In this document: in pieces, positions 53,825 to 64,000 of the stretch
How positions within the stretch are numbered: position 1 is the first letter of the stretch
How the letters are laid out: every line of letters begins with the position of its first letter
Source of the DNA: Zanthoxylum bungeanum
Taxonomy: Eukaryota > Streptophyta > Magnoliopsida > Sapindales > Rutaceae
Assembly: GCA_019454045.1 (NCBI GenBank)
Contig: SKCR01049627.1
Span: 1-64,000, forward strand
DNA length: 64,000 nt
Direction of reading: 5' to 3'
Notes under the pieces: generated by a model
The model's input: only the letters and a program-made list of their open reading frames with translations
Databases searched by the model: none
What the model was told of the DNA's origin: nothing
Translations under genes and position numbers: made by a program

Positions 53825-55320
53825 TGTTGGTTATATGCCCTAGATCAAATAGGGCTAAATATGTAATTTTATATTATTGCATTGATTAATAAAAATTACC
53901 AGTTTATTTATAAGTATTGTCTGTAAATAATTTTGACTACTTGTAAAATAAAATCGTTAGAATGACGATTAAAAGAATTAAATTAAGTTTAATTTATGAG
54001 ATCTAGTCATTCTTAGATGTTCCCGTTCGTATGATTATCAACAATATGACATTGATAAATCCAGTTTAGATCGGCATATGTTATGTCCGATTCCTTGTCG
54101 AAGGAGGGTAGTTTATCTCATAAGTTACTAGTGAAGATGTTCACTTACTCTAACATATGGATGCTTGTTGGAGAGTAAGTACATCGAACTGACTCGCTTG
54201 AGAACCCATATAGAGTGTTATCCACATGTCTATGTGATTTCTCTTTGTAACAATGGTATGAATGATCCCTAGACTTGAGGTCGCCATGGTATCTTGTATG
54301 TGGATCATATATGCTTTGATATTACACCTTCGTAGTCCATAGCGAGATTGCGCATAGGGAGATTGGGCAATATGAAAAATATAGAAGGTAGTGAGAGATC
54401 GAGAAAAAGATTTGCCGCTCTGGATAACATAGAGTCGATATCCCAAGAGGCGTACTTTGAAATGAGTGATAATATAAGTCCATGACCATGACAAGTTCGG
54501 AAATGAATTTCAGAAACTCTATATATATATATTATCAGCTTAAGTCAATGTTCTAATATCCATGATTTAATAGAGTAGACATTTTTCTTGCTCTAGAATA
54601 ATTGGCAGGATATGTATGAGGTGGAAGGATAGAATTATACGGTAATCGTATACATAATAGGTTTCACTAAAGATAATATTTTTTCTTAATTGGGGGTCAT
54701 GATGCATTGCTAGATGCCGCTGTTGATATATGAAAATTAATTTCTTAATTAAGGATTTAATTATGGATAAATTAAATAAATTAATTTATCTAGACTTATG
54801 AAGTCTATAATTATCTCCATTGCCAATATAAGAAAGAACCTAATGGGTCACACACTTTTTAAAGTATTGAGGAGTTAATGATAAATTATGTAGAATTAAG
54901 TTTTATGACTTAAATGTTAAGTTATTAAAGTTTAGCGTAAATTCATAATTTCAGAATTTATGGATGAAAATTTTTGGATCAAAGTGCAAATCTGAAAATT
55001 AAGGACTTTTATAATTTCTAAAAGTGCAGGGGTTGATTTGTAATTTCTAAAAGTATAGAGACTGAAATGTGATTAAGTAAAGTATTTGTAATAAATTATA
55101 ATTTCATATTTATAGTATTATAATTTGATTAGGATTCATAAATTTTATTTAATTAATTTAATTAAATAAAAAAAGAAAATAATTATTTTTATTTATGGTG
55201 GATTAGGATTCCTATTTAATAAGATTAAATCATATTCCTATCCTAGCACTCCTAATTTGATTGGGATCAAAACAACTTAACTCTAAAGGCTATAAATTAA
55301 CCCTTGCCATTTAAGTGAAA
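53825..55320 (+). mobile_element. Copia-like LTR, copy B
   Basis: Starts TGTTGGTTATATGCCC and matches copy A (16350-25313) through long identical runs. It is uninterrupted, so it shows the empty sites of the hAT element and of the gag-only retrotransposon. A ctataaatta box at about 55290 could be the LTR promoter. The right edge is not defined; no primer site follows. Confidence 0.65.
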
Positions 55321-56181
55321 GGAGGGGAAAAAATTCACGTGAGTAGCAATTGGAGAGAAATTTGGCAATTCACGAGAGGAAAAAAAATTAAATAAAGAAA
55401 GAAAATTTTGAATTTTCTTTTATTAAGAATTTGCTTTAAGCAAAAATTCCATAAATTCCCAAAATTTCATAAACCTTAAAACAAAACTCTTTTCTTAAGC
55501 TAGCACTAAAGAAAAGACACATACATAATTTTGGATTTGAGAAATCCAAAATCTTTGACTCTTTACTTTGTGTGAATAATGTTGGAGGCCATATGTTTAA
55601 GTGACTCTGAATACTACTCTTTCTATTCTCTTCATATTTTACTCACAATTTTCTTGCAAATTTTCAACAAAACTCTAACTTTTCCACAAGGTAATTTTTA
55701 TTTCATCTCTCTTTATTTTTCCTTATATTTGAATCACTCTCACTTAATTAAGTTTAACCTCTCTCAAAAATTAGGATTTTAATTTTTTGTAATTATCTTT
55801 ATTACATACATTTTGTTAGCTAGTTGATTTGTTGTTAGTTGATTATGAATCTATGATGCATATATGTGAGTAAGATTAGTTTGTTTTGTCACTAATTAAT
55901 TAATTATGTGTATGCTTAAATAAATAATTAATAAAGTGATGATGTTGATTAGTTTAAGATATTAATATTTAATAATTAAAATTTTATAATTTTATTATAT
56001 AAAAATAAATATAGAATTTTTTATAATACCTAATAATTATAAAAATAAAAATAATATCTAAAAATAATATTTTTATATCTTTATTATTAAAATTTAGGGT
56101 TCTAATTTTTTTAATTATCTTTATTTATACTTTTTGTTAGTTAGTTAATTAATTGTTAGTTGATTATGATGCGCATATATA
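55321..56181. repeat. AT-rich flank with 90-100 bp direct repeat
   Basis: About 55768-55868 and 56091-56181 are similar: both have taattatctttatt, tttttgttag and gttagttgattatga, and end at gcatatat. The second copy abuts the start of the copia LTR at 56182. No gene seen. Confidence 0.65.
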
Positions 56182-58809
56182 TGTTGGACAATTATGATCC
56201 ATATAATCACTATTTGTAAAAGACATTGTGGTTTTTGTACAAATTAACTGTGTGACAATGAAAATTGCATTTTATCATTTTATAATTAGATTACTTGAAT
56301 ATATAAATGATAAAAGTCCTTATGATTAGTTCCGGATTAATAAGATATGAGACAATATCAATCCATAAAGGTTTAATCATTAAATATTCATAGTCGTAGT
56401 TTTATCGAGACTGGACATCAATAATGCAGAATAGACTAGTATTGCACTTGTGCGTGTTACGGAAACGTAATAGCATAGTTCTCATATATTTAAGTATTGA
56501 ATACTTATGCAAGTGTGATAGGAGGTTGTGTTTACCGATGGTACGGAAACAGCTTCGCCTTGGATAGACCCCTCGGAATTCCATTGGTAGTATGACTATG
56601 TGTCTATGGGAATCCGAATTAGGGTAGGTGTATTTGGTCTTAACCTGAGACTTGCATCGCTAGTACTTGCGATAATCAATACGCTTTGGTTTTGGTCGTC
56701 CGGGACTTTAACAGGTTCTGTGTACGCCTCTTCTGGGTTTATTGAGAATCGTAGTGTATTGGGTGTAATGTCAAGATGAAAGTATCACTTCAGTCATATG
56801 GAGATGATGATCACACATGGATACAAAACTGGTACTCTAAAGTGTTGCAACCATCGGGATAATATGACAAGGTCATGATTATCCGATTAAAGAGACTAGT
56901 TGCTAGTGATCCGATATATGCTTCGTACGGGGCAGACACTATTCCAATCTCAAGCCTAGCATGTGACATTCGATACTAGATCGCAAAACGCAATACTACG
57001 TATACTACGCCTGTTATAGATTATATATTTCTTAAAGAATATTTCTGGAGAATTGGGAAGGCACGACGCTTTGCTAGAAGCCAACCATGTCTTGTAAATC
57101 GGTAGTAACGTGGTACCGGGTACGCACGTGTTCGGATAGTCCGACGACCGGATTTACTGCCAACATATCCAAGGATCTCATGGGTCACTTCCCGAAGATT
57201 CACCGATGACGTTTGACTCGAACATAATTATTCTGGGATTAATTAAAAGAGAGAGAATTAATCTGGGATTAATTACTGCGAGAATTTATCTGGGATAAGT
57301 AGAGAGAGAACGATTAATTTGGAATTAATCGATTAAATAATATATTCGATATATTAAATGAAATTAGATTTCATAACGGAATTAAAATTGGATTTTAATT
57401 CGGGCGAACGAATTAATTTAGAATTAATTCGCGAGCGACTTTAATAGTAATTTTGCCAGGTATAATTATTTAATTAAATTTGATTTAATTAACTCGCAAC
57501 GGAAAATTCGTTAATTCAGAATTAACGAACCCGAGCCCGGAAAGTGTTTGCGGGCCCACTCGAATTTTGAATTAAAGTGGGGCCCACAAGTCACAACACT
57601 TGTCCATCAAATGTTAAAGTTGAGTGATGAGAGTGGTTGGGAACATTAAATGTAATTTTCCCTCCAAACATTTGCTTTAGCTTTTTGGAAAAGCATATAC
57701 CAAATTTGAGAGACTTTTTGGTATTAGGTTTTTTAGAAAAAAAAACACAAAATTGAAAAGCTCTCTCCTCTCCCTATTCTCTCATTGCTGTGACTAGGGA
57801 TGGCAAATTCCGGATCCGGACCCGGATCCGGATCCGCAAGTGAGTCGACAGACCTGGGTCCGCATATGGACCCGGTTAAGCACTTCCGGGTCCGGACCCG
57901 GGTATACCCGGAATGGACCCGGGTATACCCGGATCCGGACCCGGGATCCGCAACTGCCCAGTTTTTTTTTTTACCAATAAAAATATTTGAGTTTCTAATC
58001 ATTTTAACAAATGAAAACTGGACATAAATTGAAACGAAATTACCCTGATCATTCAAAAAATCAAAATCTGCACTCCTAACTTCATAAATGAAAAAGGAAA
58101 AAAAATACTAAATTTACAAATCAAAGCAAGAAGCAACGAATTAAGTCAATAAGAAACTGCATCTTCTGAAGCTTGCCTGATTATACCTGCACCACTGATG
58201 TTGTCGACGATTAAAAAAAAAATACGTCGAGTCAGCACCTTAGGACGTGACTGCATTAACTCGCACAAATCATCTCACCTACTTCATTACCGTGCCTTGG
58301 AGCTCTGCTTCAGCGTGGCATTTGAAGTACTTGAGACTGAGAGGGAATGAATGACAAAATGAGTCGAATAAGGGATTAATTTAGGGTTAAGTTCACAGTG
58401 AATCAGTTTTTTTTTTTTTTTTTTTTTACCGGGTCCCAGGTGTGCGGGTCCACTAAAACAAGACCCGGATCCGTAATTTTTTAAAGCGGATTCGGGTCTA
58501 ATCGGACCCGGGCCGGGTCCGGGTCTGCCTGCCATCCCTAGCCGTGACATTGCTTTCCCTAGTGGCTAGAACATTCAAAGATCAAGCAAATGTGATAGGG
58601 AAACATTCCCTAGAGTTTGGAATCTCAAACTTCAAGCTTGGAGCTTCAACATACAACTTTGGAGGAGCTTGGAGCAACTTCAAAAGAGAAATTTTTGGAC
58701 TTTCCACCTACATCCAATCCGTTCAATGTAAGTATTTCCGCTATTTCTTTGCGTATTCACATATGTTTTATGCTTATTAGATCTTGGGATTGATCTTAGA
58801 GACCCAACA
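56182..58809 (+). repeat. 5' LTR of copia element, 2.6 kb with nested MITE
   Basis: Begins TGTTGGACAATTATG and ends AGAGACCCAACA, giving the TGTTGG..CCAACA terminal inverted repeat of LTRs. It is followed at once by a tRNA-Met-type primer site. Without the hAT-like insertion at 57795-58540 it would be about 1.9 kb. The matching 3' LTR was not found within the window. Confidence 0.78.
57795..58540. mobile_element. hAT-type non-autonomous element in copia LTR
   Basis: Ends TAGGGATGGCA and TGCCATCCCTA are flanked by gctgtgac (57787-57794) and gccgtgac (58541-58548), an 8-bp target duplication with one mismatch. Subterminal regions are rich in ggatccgg / cccgggta motifs. Small GC-rich open frames in it are artefacts of these repeats. 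Confidence 0.85.
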
Positions 58810-58810
58810 A

Positions 58811-58824
58811 TGGTATCATGAGCC
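58811..58824 (+). other. Variant primer binding site (initiator tRNA-Met type)
   Basis: tggtatcatgagcc lies one base after the LTR end. The usual plant copia site is TGGTATCAGAGC, so this copy has an extra T inside the site and is probably not fully functional. Confidence 0.7.
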
Positions 58825-61034
58825 TATTTAAGCATGAAATGGATTAGGGTTCATAATCTTGAATTTGGGGCTTTTGTGATTTGAGCATGATTTCATCAAA
58901 TTGATTGGTTGAGTATGCTTAGATTATGATAACTTAGAGTTATGCATGATTAATTTTGAGAAAAATTGATTAGATTAATTTTCCCCTAATTGCTTATGTT
59001 GGCCGAATATATGGACCTTTATATGTCATGGCGATTTTTATTTTTTAGACCATTGGATGTGTTTAAAATGATTGGATATATTGATTTGTGATTTAATTGG
59101 ATTGAAATCAAAATTAATGAAAAAATATTCATATTGCCTTGAGCATCAAGAGCATGTAATGACTTGATTTTGTTTCAATTGTGTTGGACATGAATTGAAT
59201 ATGATAAAACATGATTAATTATGTAAATTGGTAATTTGGAAATGTTAATTTGAATGATTAATTATGGCTATACACTTTAATTAAATAAATTGTGATATTT
59301 GGAATATTAGAATTTAATTAATAAGGCTTAAGTTGGAATTGGGCTATTGTTGTTGTATTTGGGTCTCATGGACTTGGTTGGGCCAAGTTGGTTTAGGACA
59401 ATTGAATTGGATCCAAATTGGGCCTAAAATCATTCCATTAAGTCCAAATATAATAAATGGGCCTTTTAAAATTTAATTGGGCCTAATGGGCCGAAATTAA
59501 TTTTATGGAAAATATGGTGATTCTTTTATTAGGCCTTGACATTTGGGTTTGACCCATATTGGCCAAAGACCATGCCTTAAGAAATTAATTGAAAGCCCAT
59601 TGGACTTTAATTAAATCGACATTGGATGTTAATTGGGCTTTGAGACCCATTAAGATTGGATTTAAAATCTAAGTCGCAAAAACACATTAAAAGTGTAATT
59701 ATTTAATTTGGAATTAAATTAGAATTAGGATTGAATACAAATTAAATTGGATTTAAAATTGTAGTTCGATATAATTCAAGAATACGCACTTGGAGTACTT
59801 ATTCTTAAACGAGTTGGACTCGCGTAAATCAAATCATTGTTTGAACATTGGATGATCACTTAATTCAAAGATTAATTAATTGGATTATATTGATTGAATA
59901 ACATGCTTTGTGTGAATACATGGATGTACTGTATGAATAATGTATATCAGATGGATATTAGATGGGTGAGGGCAATTTTGGAAATTGTTGTAATAAATTT
60001 AGAATTTATTAAATTAAACCTGCGTGTCCAGCCTTTATCTCTCGATTCTTTGTAATTCTCTTCTCACCAAATCCCCTCAATGTAAATGAGGTTTCTTTAT
60101 TATATTATGTAATTGGGTAGAAGTTAGAATAGTGCTAGCCGGGGAGAGGAAAAAAATGATTTGTTCTAGGAATAATTTGTGAGATATCCATCCGTATATC
60201 ATTATTAATTTATTTATCGCGCCTTATTATGCTTTTAGAATGCATGCTTAAGGGTGTATGATGAGACCTAATCAAAGATAATTAATTGGTTGCCAATTAT
60301 GCGAAAAACCCTCAAAAAATATTAAGCATTGTTCCAATGCATCCTTCCATTGAGTGATTCATTCTCAAGATCCAATATTGGCACTGGTTTGTTGGCCAAA
60401 GTCAAGACCTTTATCCATCACGGATGTGTTTGAATCATGAAGGCTTTGTTCCATATCGCATGTCTTGGGCAAGTTGTGATTTGTTGGCCAAAGTCAAGAT
60501 CACTTCTTGTTCATCGACATGGATTACGAAGCTTTCCAAAGTCAATGGGTCCCGCTTAACTGGAATCATTAAGCTTGTTGAGTCAAAGCCAAGACTTAGT
60601 TGATTCAGAGGAAATAGGTTAGGAAAATATATTGGATATATTGGCATATATATTGTATATATGTTTCGGACTTGGAGGTCCACCTACCGGATCTAGGAAT
60701 TGGATGAGATCCAATTGATCTTAGAGATCTACCTAGTTAAATATCATACAGCTTGTTGACCAAAGTCAAGGTTGTGTGTTATTTAATGGGATCCTAGCCC
60801 ACTAGGAAACTAGGTTTCCCGAGTACTCAACAGAGGGTTAGAGGCTCGCCGAAAAATAGTGGGAGGCTAGTATTGAATTTGTAATTTCGTTCAAAAAATC
60901 GCCAACACGCGCTTTCAAATTATTTCGTCAATTTTATATATTTATTAGTTGGACTAATATTTTATTATTTTTCTTGTAATAGTTAGACTGTACACATACA
61001 TCGTTAATTGAATAGTTTGACTATTGCAATTAAG
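58825..61034 (+). other. 2.2-kb leader of the copia element
   Basis: No coding frame between primer site and gag. Positions 59340-59660 repeat attgggcc / gggcctaa motifs. Positions 60390-60770 carry at least three copies of ttg(g/a)ccaaagtcaag. Copia leaders are usually far shorter, so other DNA may be nested here. Confidence 0.5.
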
Positions 61035-61935
61035 ATGGCCGAAAAGTTGAATGTTAGGGACATCGTCATGGGCGAAAATGTCTTTAATGGGTCGAACTTT
61101 CCAGACTGGGATATGAACCTCAAGATTGTCCTGGGCCCGAGAAGTTGCTCTACACCATAGAGAGACCTCTTGGGCCTAAGCCCGGACCTGAGCAGCCAGT
61201 TGAGCTTGAGCTTTGGAAGACTCACAGCGATGACAACTCAACTGCTCAATCTGTCATGCTCGCTGCAATGACCCCTCAATTTCGGCGTCAGAACAAGGGA
61301 TTGGATCCCTATAGTATGATGTTGAAATTGAAGGACCTTCATCGATATAACCTAAGATCGCAGAAGTATGAGTTGCAGAAGAAGCTCTTTCACGCTCGTA
61401 TGTCAGATGTACATCTATTGAGCACCATGTGTCACAGATGATTACTGACATCGAACAACTAGGCATAGTCTTCGAGGCTGAGACTTCTATAGATTTGATC
61501 TTACAGTCTCTTCCCGACAGCTGGAGCGGGTTCATCATAAACTACAACATGTTGAACCAAGAAGACACTATTGGAGAGTTGATGGATATGCTTAAAGAAG
61601 CAGAGAAAGAGCTAATGAAGGGCAAAAAGTGCGAGGCGCACTTCGCTTCAACATCTCAGTCTCCGAGGGCTTGGCCCAAGGCGACTGGAGGTGTAAATAA
61701 GAAGAAGAAGAAGGGCAAGACCAAATCATCAAAGTCTTATGGGAAGGCAAATGACAAATCCCAAGATGTATGCCTGCAGTGTGGCAAACGGGGTCACTGG
61801 AAGCGTGACTTCCGTGAGTACAAGGCACACATGAAGGTAATCAAAGCGGGCAAGGCACCGGCTTCAGGTATGTTTGTTATAGAAATAAACATGTCTACCT
61901 ATAGGCACTGCATTTTTACATATAAGTCCCGATGA
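61035..61935 (+). pseudogene. Copia gag, frameshifted
   Basis: Starts ATG at 61035 (MAEKLNVRDIVMGENVFNG), with the FNGSNFPDW motif of copia gag. The frame shifts near 61130 and again near 61430. The middle has the UBN2-type gag pattern (LILQSLPDSWSGFI), then a lysine-rich stretch and a zinc knuckle CLQCGKRGHWKRDF whose last cysteine is phenylalanine. It stops at 61935 before any protease. No pol follows; unrelated sequence begins at about 61950. Inactive. Confidence 0.82.
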
Positions 61936-61939
61936 TGAG

Positions 61940-62940
61940 CCTCGTATGGAGGCACTACCCGATAAGTTGCGAAAGTCGCGGGAAACAGACGTCGGAAGGG
62001 AAAATTCAGAAATCAATACCTTGTTGGACTTAATTCATTTGTTTAGCTTCGGGTTCGCTCGTTGGATCTCTGTTTTAAAATTCATCCTTAGCCCACACAC
62101 CACACGCCCAAGCCCACCAAAAAGGCTAAGCCACACGCCCAAGCCTCCAAGCCCAATCCAAAATAATTAAACACATGTTAAAATCAAATCAAATCACCTT
62201 CCCAAATTAAATAAATCAAATCAAATCACATGCCTAAAACTAAATAAATAAAATAAATCAAATAAATCCCTATCATAAACTAAATAAATCACCTTCCTAA
62301 ATAAAGAAATCATTTCCTTATAACAAACTAATTAAATATTCCTCAATTATTGCACAATCTTTTCCCCACTCATACAAGGAAAACTTTAACCCACTCTTAT
62401 AAAAGGGAATACAAACCAAACCTTTAATCATCCTAGCATCTTCACGGCAGCCTACCCCTAGAGAGAACTCCTCAGAGCTCATTCACGCCCAAACACAAAA
62501 CCTTCCTCTCTCTTCTTCAACTCTTGTCTCTCTCTCTCTCTGCAACCAACCGAACAACAAACCATATTCCAAACAGCAACCCCTCTCTCTTCCAACTAAC
62601 TCACGGCAACAAAAAGATAGAAAACCCTAGACACATTGACGGCTTCTCTCATCTCTCTTGATGCCACGTTCTCTCTCTCTCTAACCATATAACCAGAACT
62701 CTCTCAGCTCTCGGAATACATCTCTCTCCTTCTCCCAACTTCACTCATGACACAACACAAACAGACAAGAATAAACCCTAAACAGTACCTCACTCCACCT
62801 TCACTCGGCATCCACAACAAAAGCTTCTCATGCCTCTCTTGACTCTCTCTCTCTCGGGGAGATAACAAAGAAAACAATGAAAAAACCCTAGCCTTCATGC
62901 CTCTCCATCTCTCACCCTGCTCGACACTCTAAAAAATAAT
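61940..62940. other. Repeat-derived, LTR-like; no gene seen
   Basis: Contains cacacgcccaagcc repeats (62090-62155), AT-rich aaataaatc repeats, a cttataaaaggga TATA-like box at about 62395, and a CT-rich stretch with ctctctct (62490-62860) like a transposon leader. Boundaries were not found. Confidence 0.4.
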
Positions 62941-62944
62941 GGTT

Positions 62945-64000
62945 ATCTCATGTTGTAAATTCCTCAAATTCATTAAATATGATATGTATATGTATATGTG
63001 TACCATTGGAATTCCCAAGGGGTGTATGGGAGGTTGCAATCCTTGGAGGGTTGCAACCCACCCCAAGGGGTGCCCTATTGGCATCCCTCCATGCCTTATA
63101 TAAGAAGGCTTTTATTCCATACAATAAATATACAAGATATACAATTAATATCCAAGAATTCAAGAGGCATTGTGTTGTTTTCTTTGTTTTGAGAGAGAGA
63201 TCCACCATTTGGATCCAAGTTCATACACTTGTTAAGGAGTGCTCCTTGAACAAGAAGAATCCAAGTAATCCTGGGAGAACGTTGGCAAAACGAATCCGTA
63301 AAGCACCTGTGACGGAGCCAATAAGTTCTTAAGGACAGAGATCATCTCGACTTGAACAAATCTGCAATCTCCATTTTCTGGTTTGTTTTAAAGGTTTTCT
63401 GGTTTTAGGGTTTCATGCATCTAGATCTAATTTTGCTGTTTGATCTGTATGTTTGCAAATTAACACTAACGACTTTGTCCTGTAAGTATCATAAACTGCA
63501 AACTTTAATTAATATTAACTCGGTTAGTCATATACTGTAAACACATTAATCTTGGTAGTATAGACTTAAGTTATTATTAAGTTGTTCAATTATCACAAGC
63601 ATTCACATAGTGATAAAGTTGAAACTAATTGTGTATTGCATAATTGGTTGAGAATTTAAAGTGTAATTTTACACAAGTAATTCCATCCAATCTTGATTAA
63701 CATATATATCTACACTTATCGTAATAATTGTGCTATTGGAAGAGTGTAAATCTGGGTTGTGAATTGCTAAAAGATCCTATTGGAAAAGGTGTTCGAAGAA
63801 TATTCGTTCGTTCAATTTTCCTTAAGTATCTTTAGTTGAAATTCAATGACTTGTGTTTATTGGAACTTTCGTCCATTAGAACAACAAGTGACTACCTATA
63901 GTACATCACTTTGAAAAGATCATTCGTTGATCATTGTGCATTCGTCTTTCGTAGACTGATTGATCCCTGTTGAATTTCCAGTTACAAATGGCTAGCAGAA
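62945..64000 (+). mobile_element. Possible LTR start of another retrotransposon (runs off window)
   Basis: A tgttgtaaattcc start at about 62951, a ccttatataagaagg TATA-like box at 63093-63107, and a final ATG (63989, MASR) at the window edge could be an LTR and leader leading to a gag gene beyond the window. No primer site or second LTR is visible, so this is tentative. Confidence 0.3.

Noticed and set aside
57733..58550. GC-rich frames rich in Gly, Pro and Asp
   Set aside because: They are translations of ggatccgg/cccggg repeats in a hAT-type element.
61254..61828. Minus-strand frames at the copia gag
   Set aside because: They are antisense shadows of the gag reading frame.
62948..63332. 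Frames around 63 kb
   Set aside because: They overlap on both strands, have no recognisable domain, and sit in probable LTR sequence.

Overview
This is a plant nuclear (eudicot-type) window. It is AT-rich, with long introns carrying GT..AG borders, three intron-containing genes with clear plant orthologues, and dense nested transposable elements. No bacterial-type operons, rRNA genes, tRNA genes or CRISPR arrays were seen.

Layout: (1) 1.65-6.31 kb holds a 13-exon gene for the atypical kinase RIO2 (473 aa when spliced). (2) 6.3-10.2 kb is intergenic with small elements. (3) 10.19-about 15.29 kb is a decayed, 5'-truncated copy of the tail of the histone methyltransferase gene ASHH3, broken by a solo LTR and two SINEs. 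(4) 15.3-33.4 kb is a transposon nest: foldback MITEs, a copia-like LTR split by a hAT element and by a complete 6.7-kb LTR retrotransposon with only a gag-like gene, a 3.0-kb solo LTR, and a relic of a Mutator-like transposase. (5) 33.56-37.54 kb holds an 11-coding-exon methylenetetrahydrofolate reductase gene (594 aa). (6) 37.5-47.4 kb is intergenic, with a SINE, AT-rich sequence and rearranged endogenous pararetrovirus fragments. (7) 47.72-52.25 kb holds the ASHH3-type SET-domain gene (357 aa if spliced to its last exons, 291 aa if read to the first stop). (8) 52.9-64 kb is again transposon-rich: a Ty3 remnant, a second copy of the copia-like LTR, a copia element with 5' LTR, variant primer site and frameshifted gag, and further LTR-like sequence.

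The three genes are independent housekeeping or chromatin genes: RIO2 in 40S ribosome maturation, MTHFR in one-carbon and methionine metabolism, ASHH3 in histone lysine methylation. The MTHFR-ASHH3 pair matches a neighbour pair known in Arabidopsis, so it is probably old microsynteny now stretched by repeats. The most informative features are the ASHH3 tail duplication, whose intact copy supplies empty sites for later insertions; a 114-bp tandem duplication in MTHFR that copies a splice acceptor; and the loss of the expected donor after ASHH3 exon 8. I found no convincing new multi-gene system.
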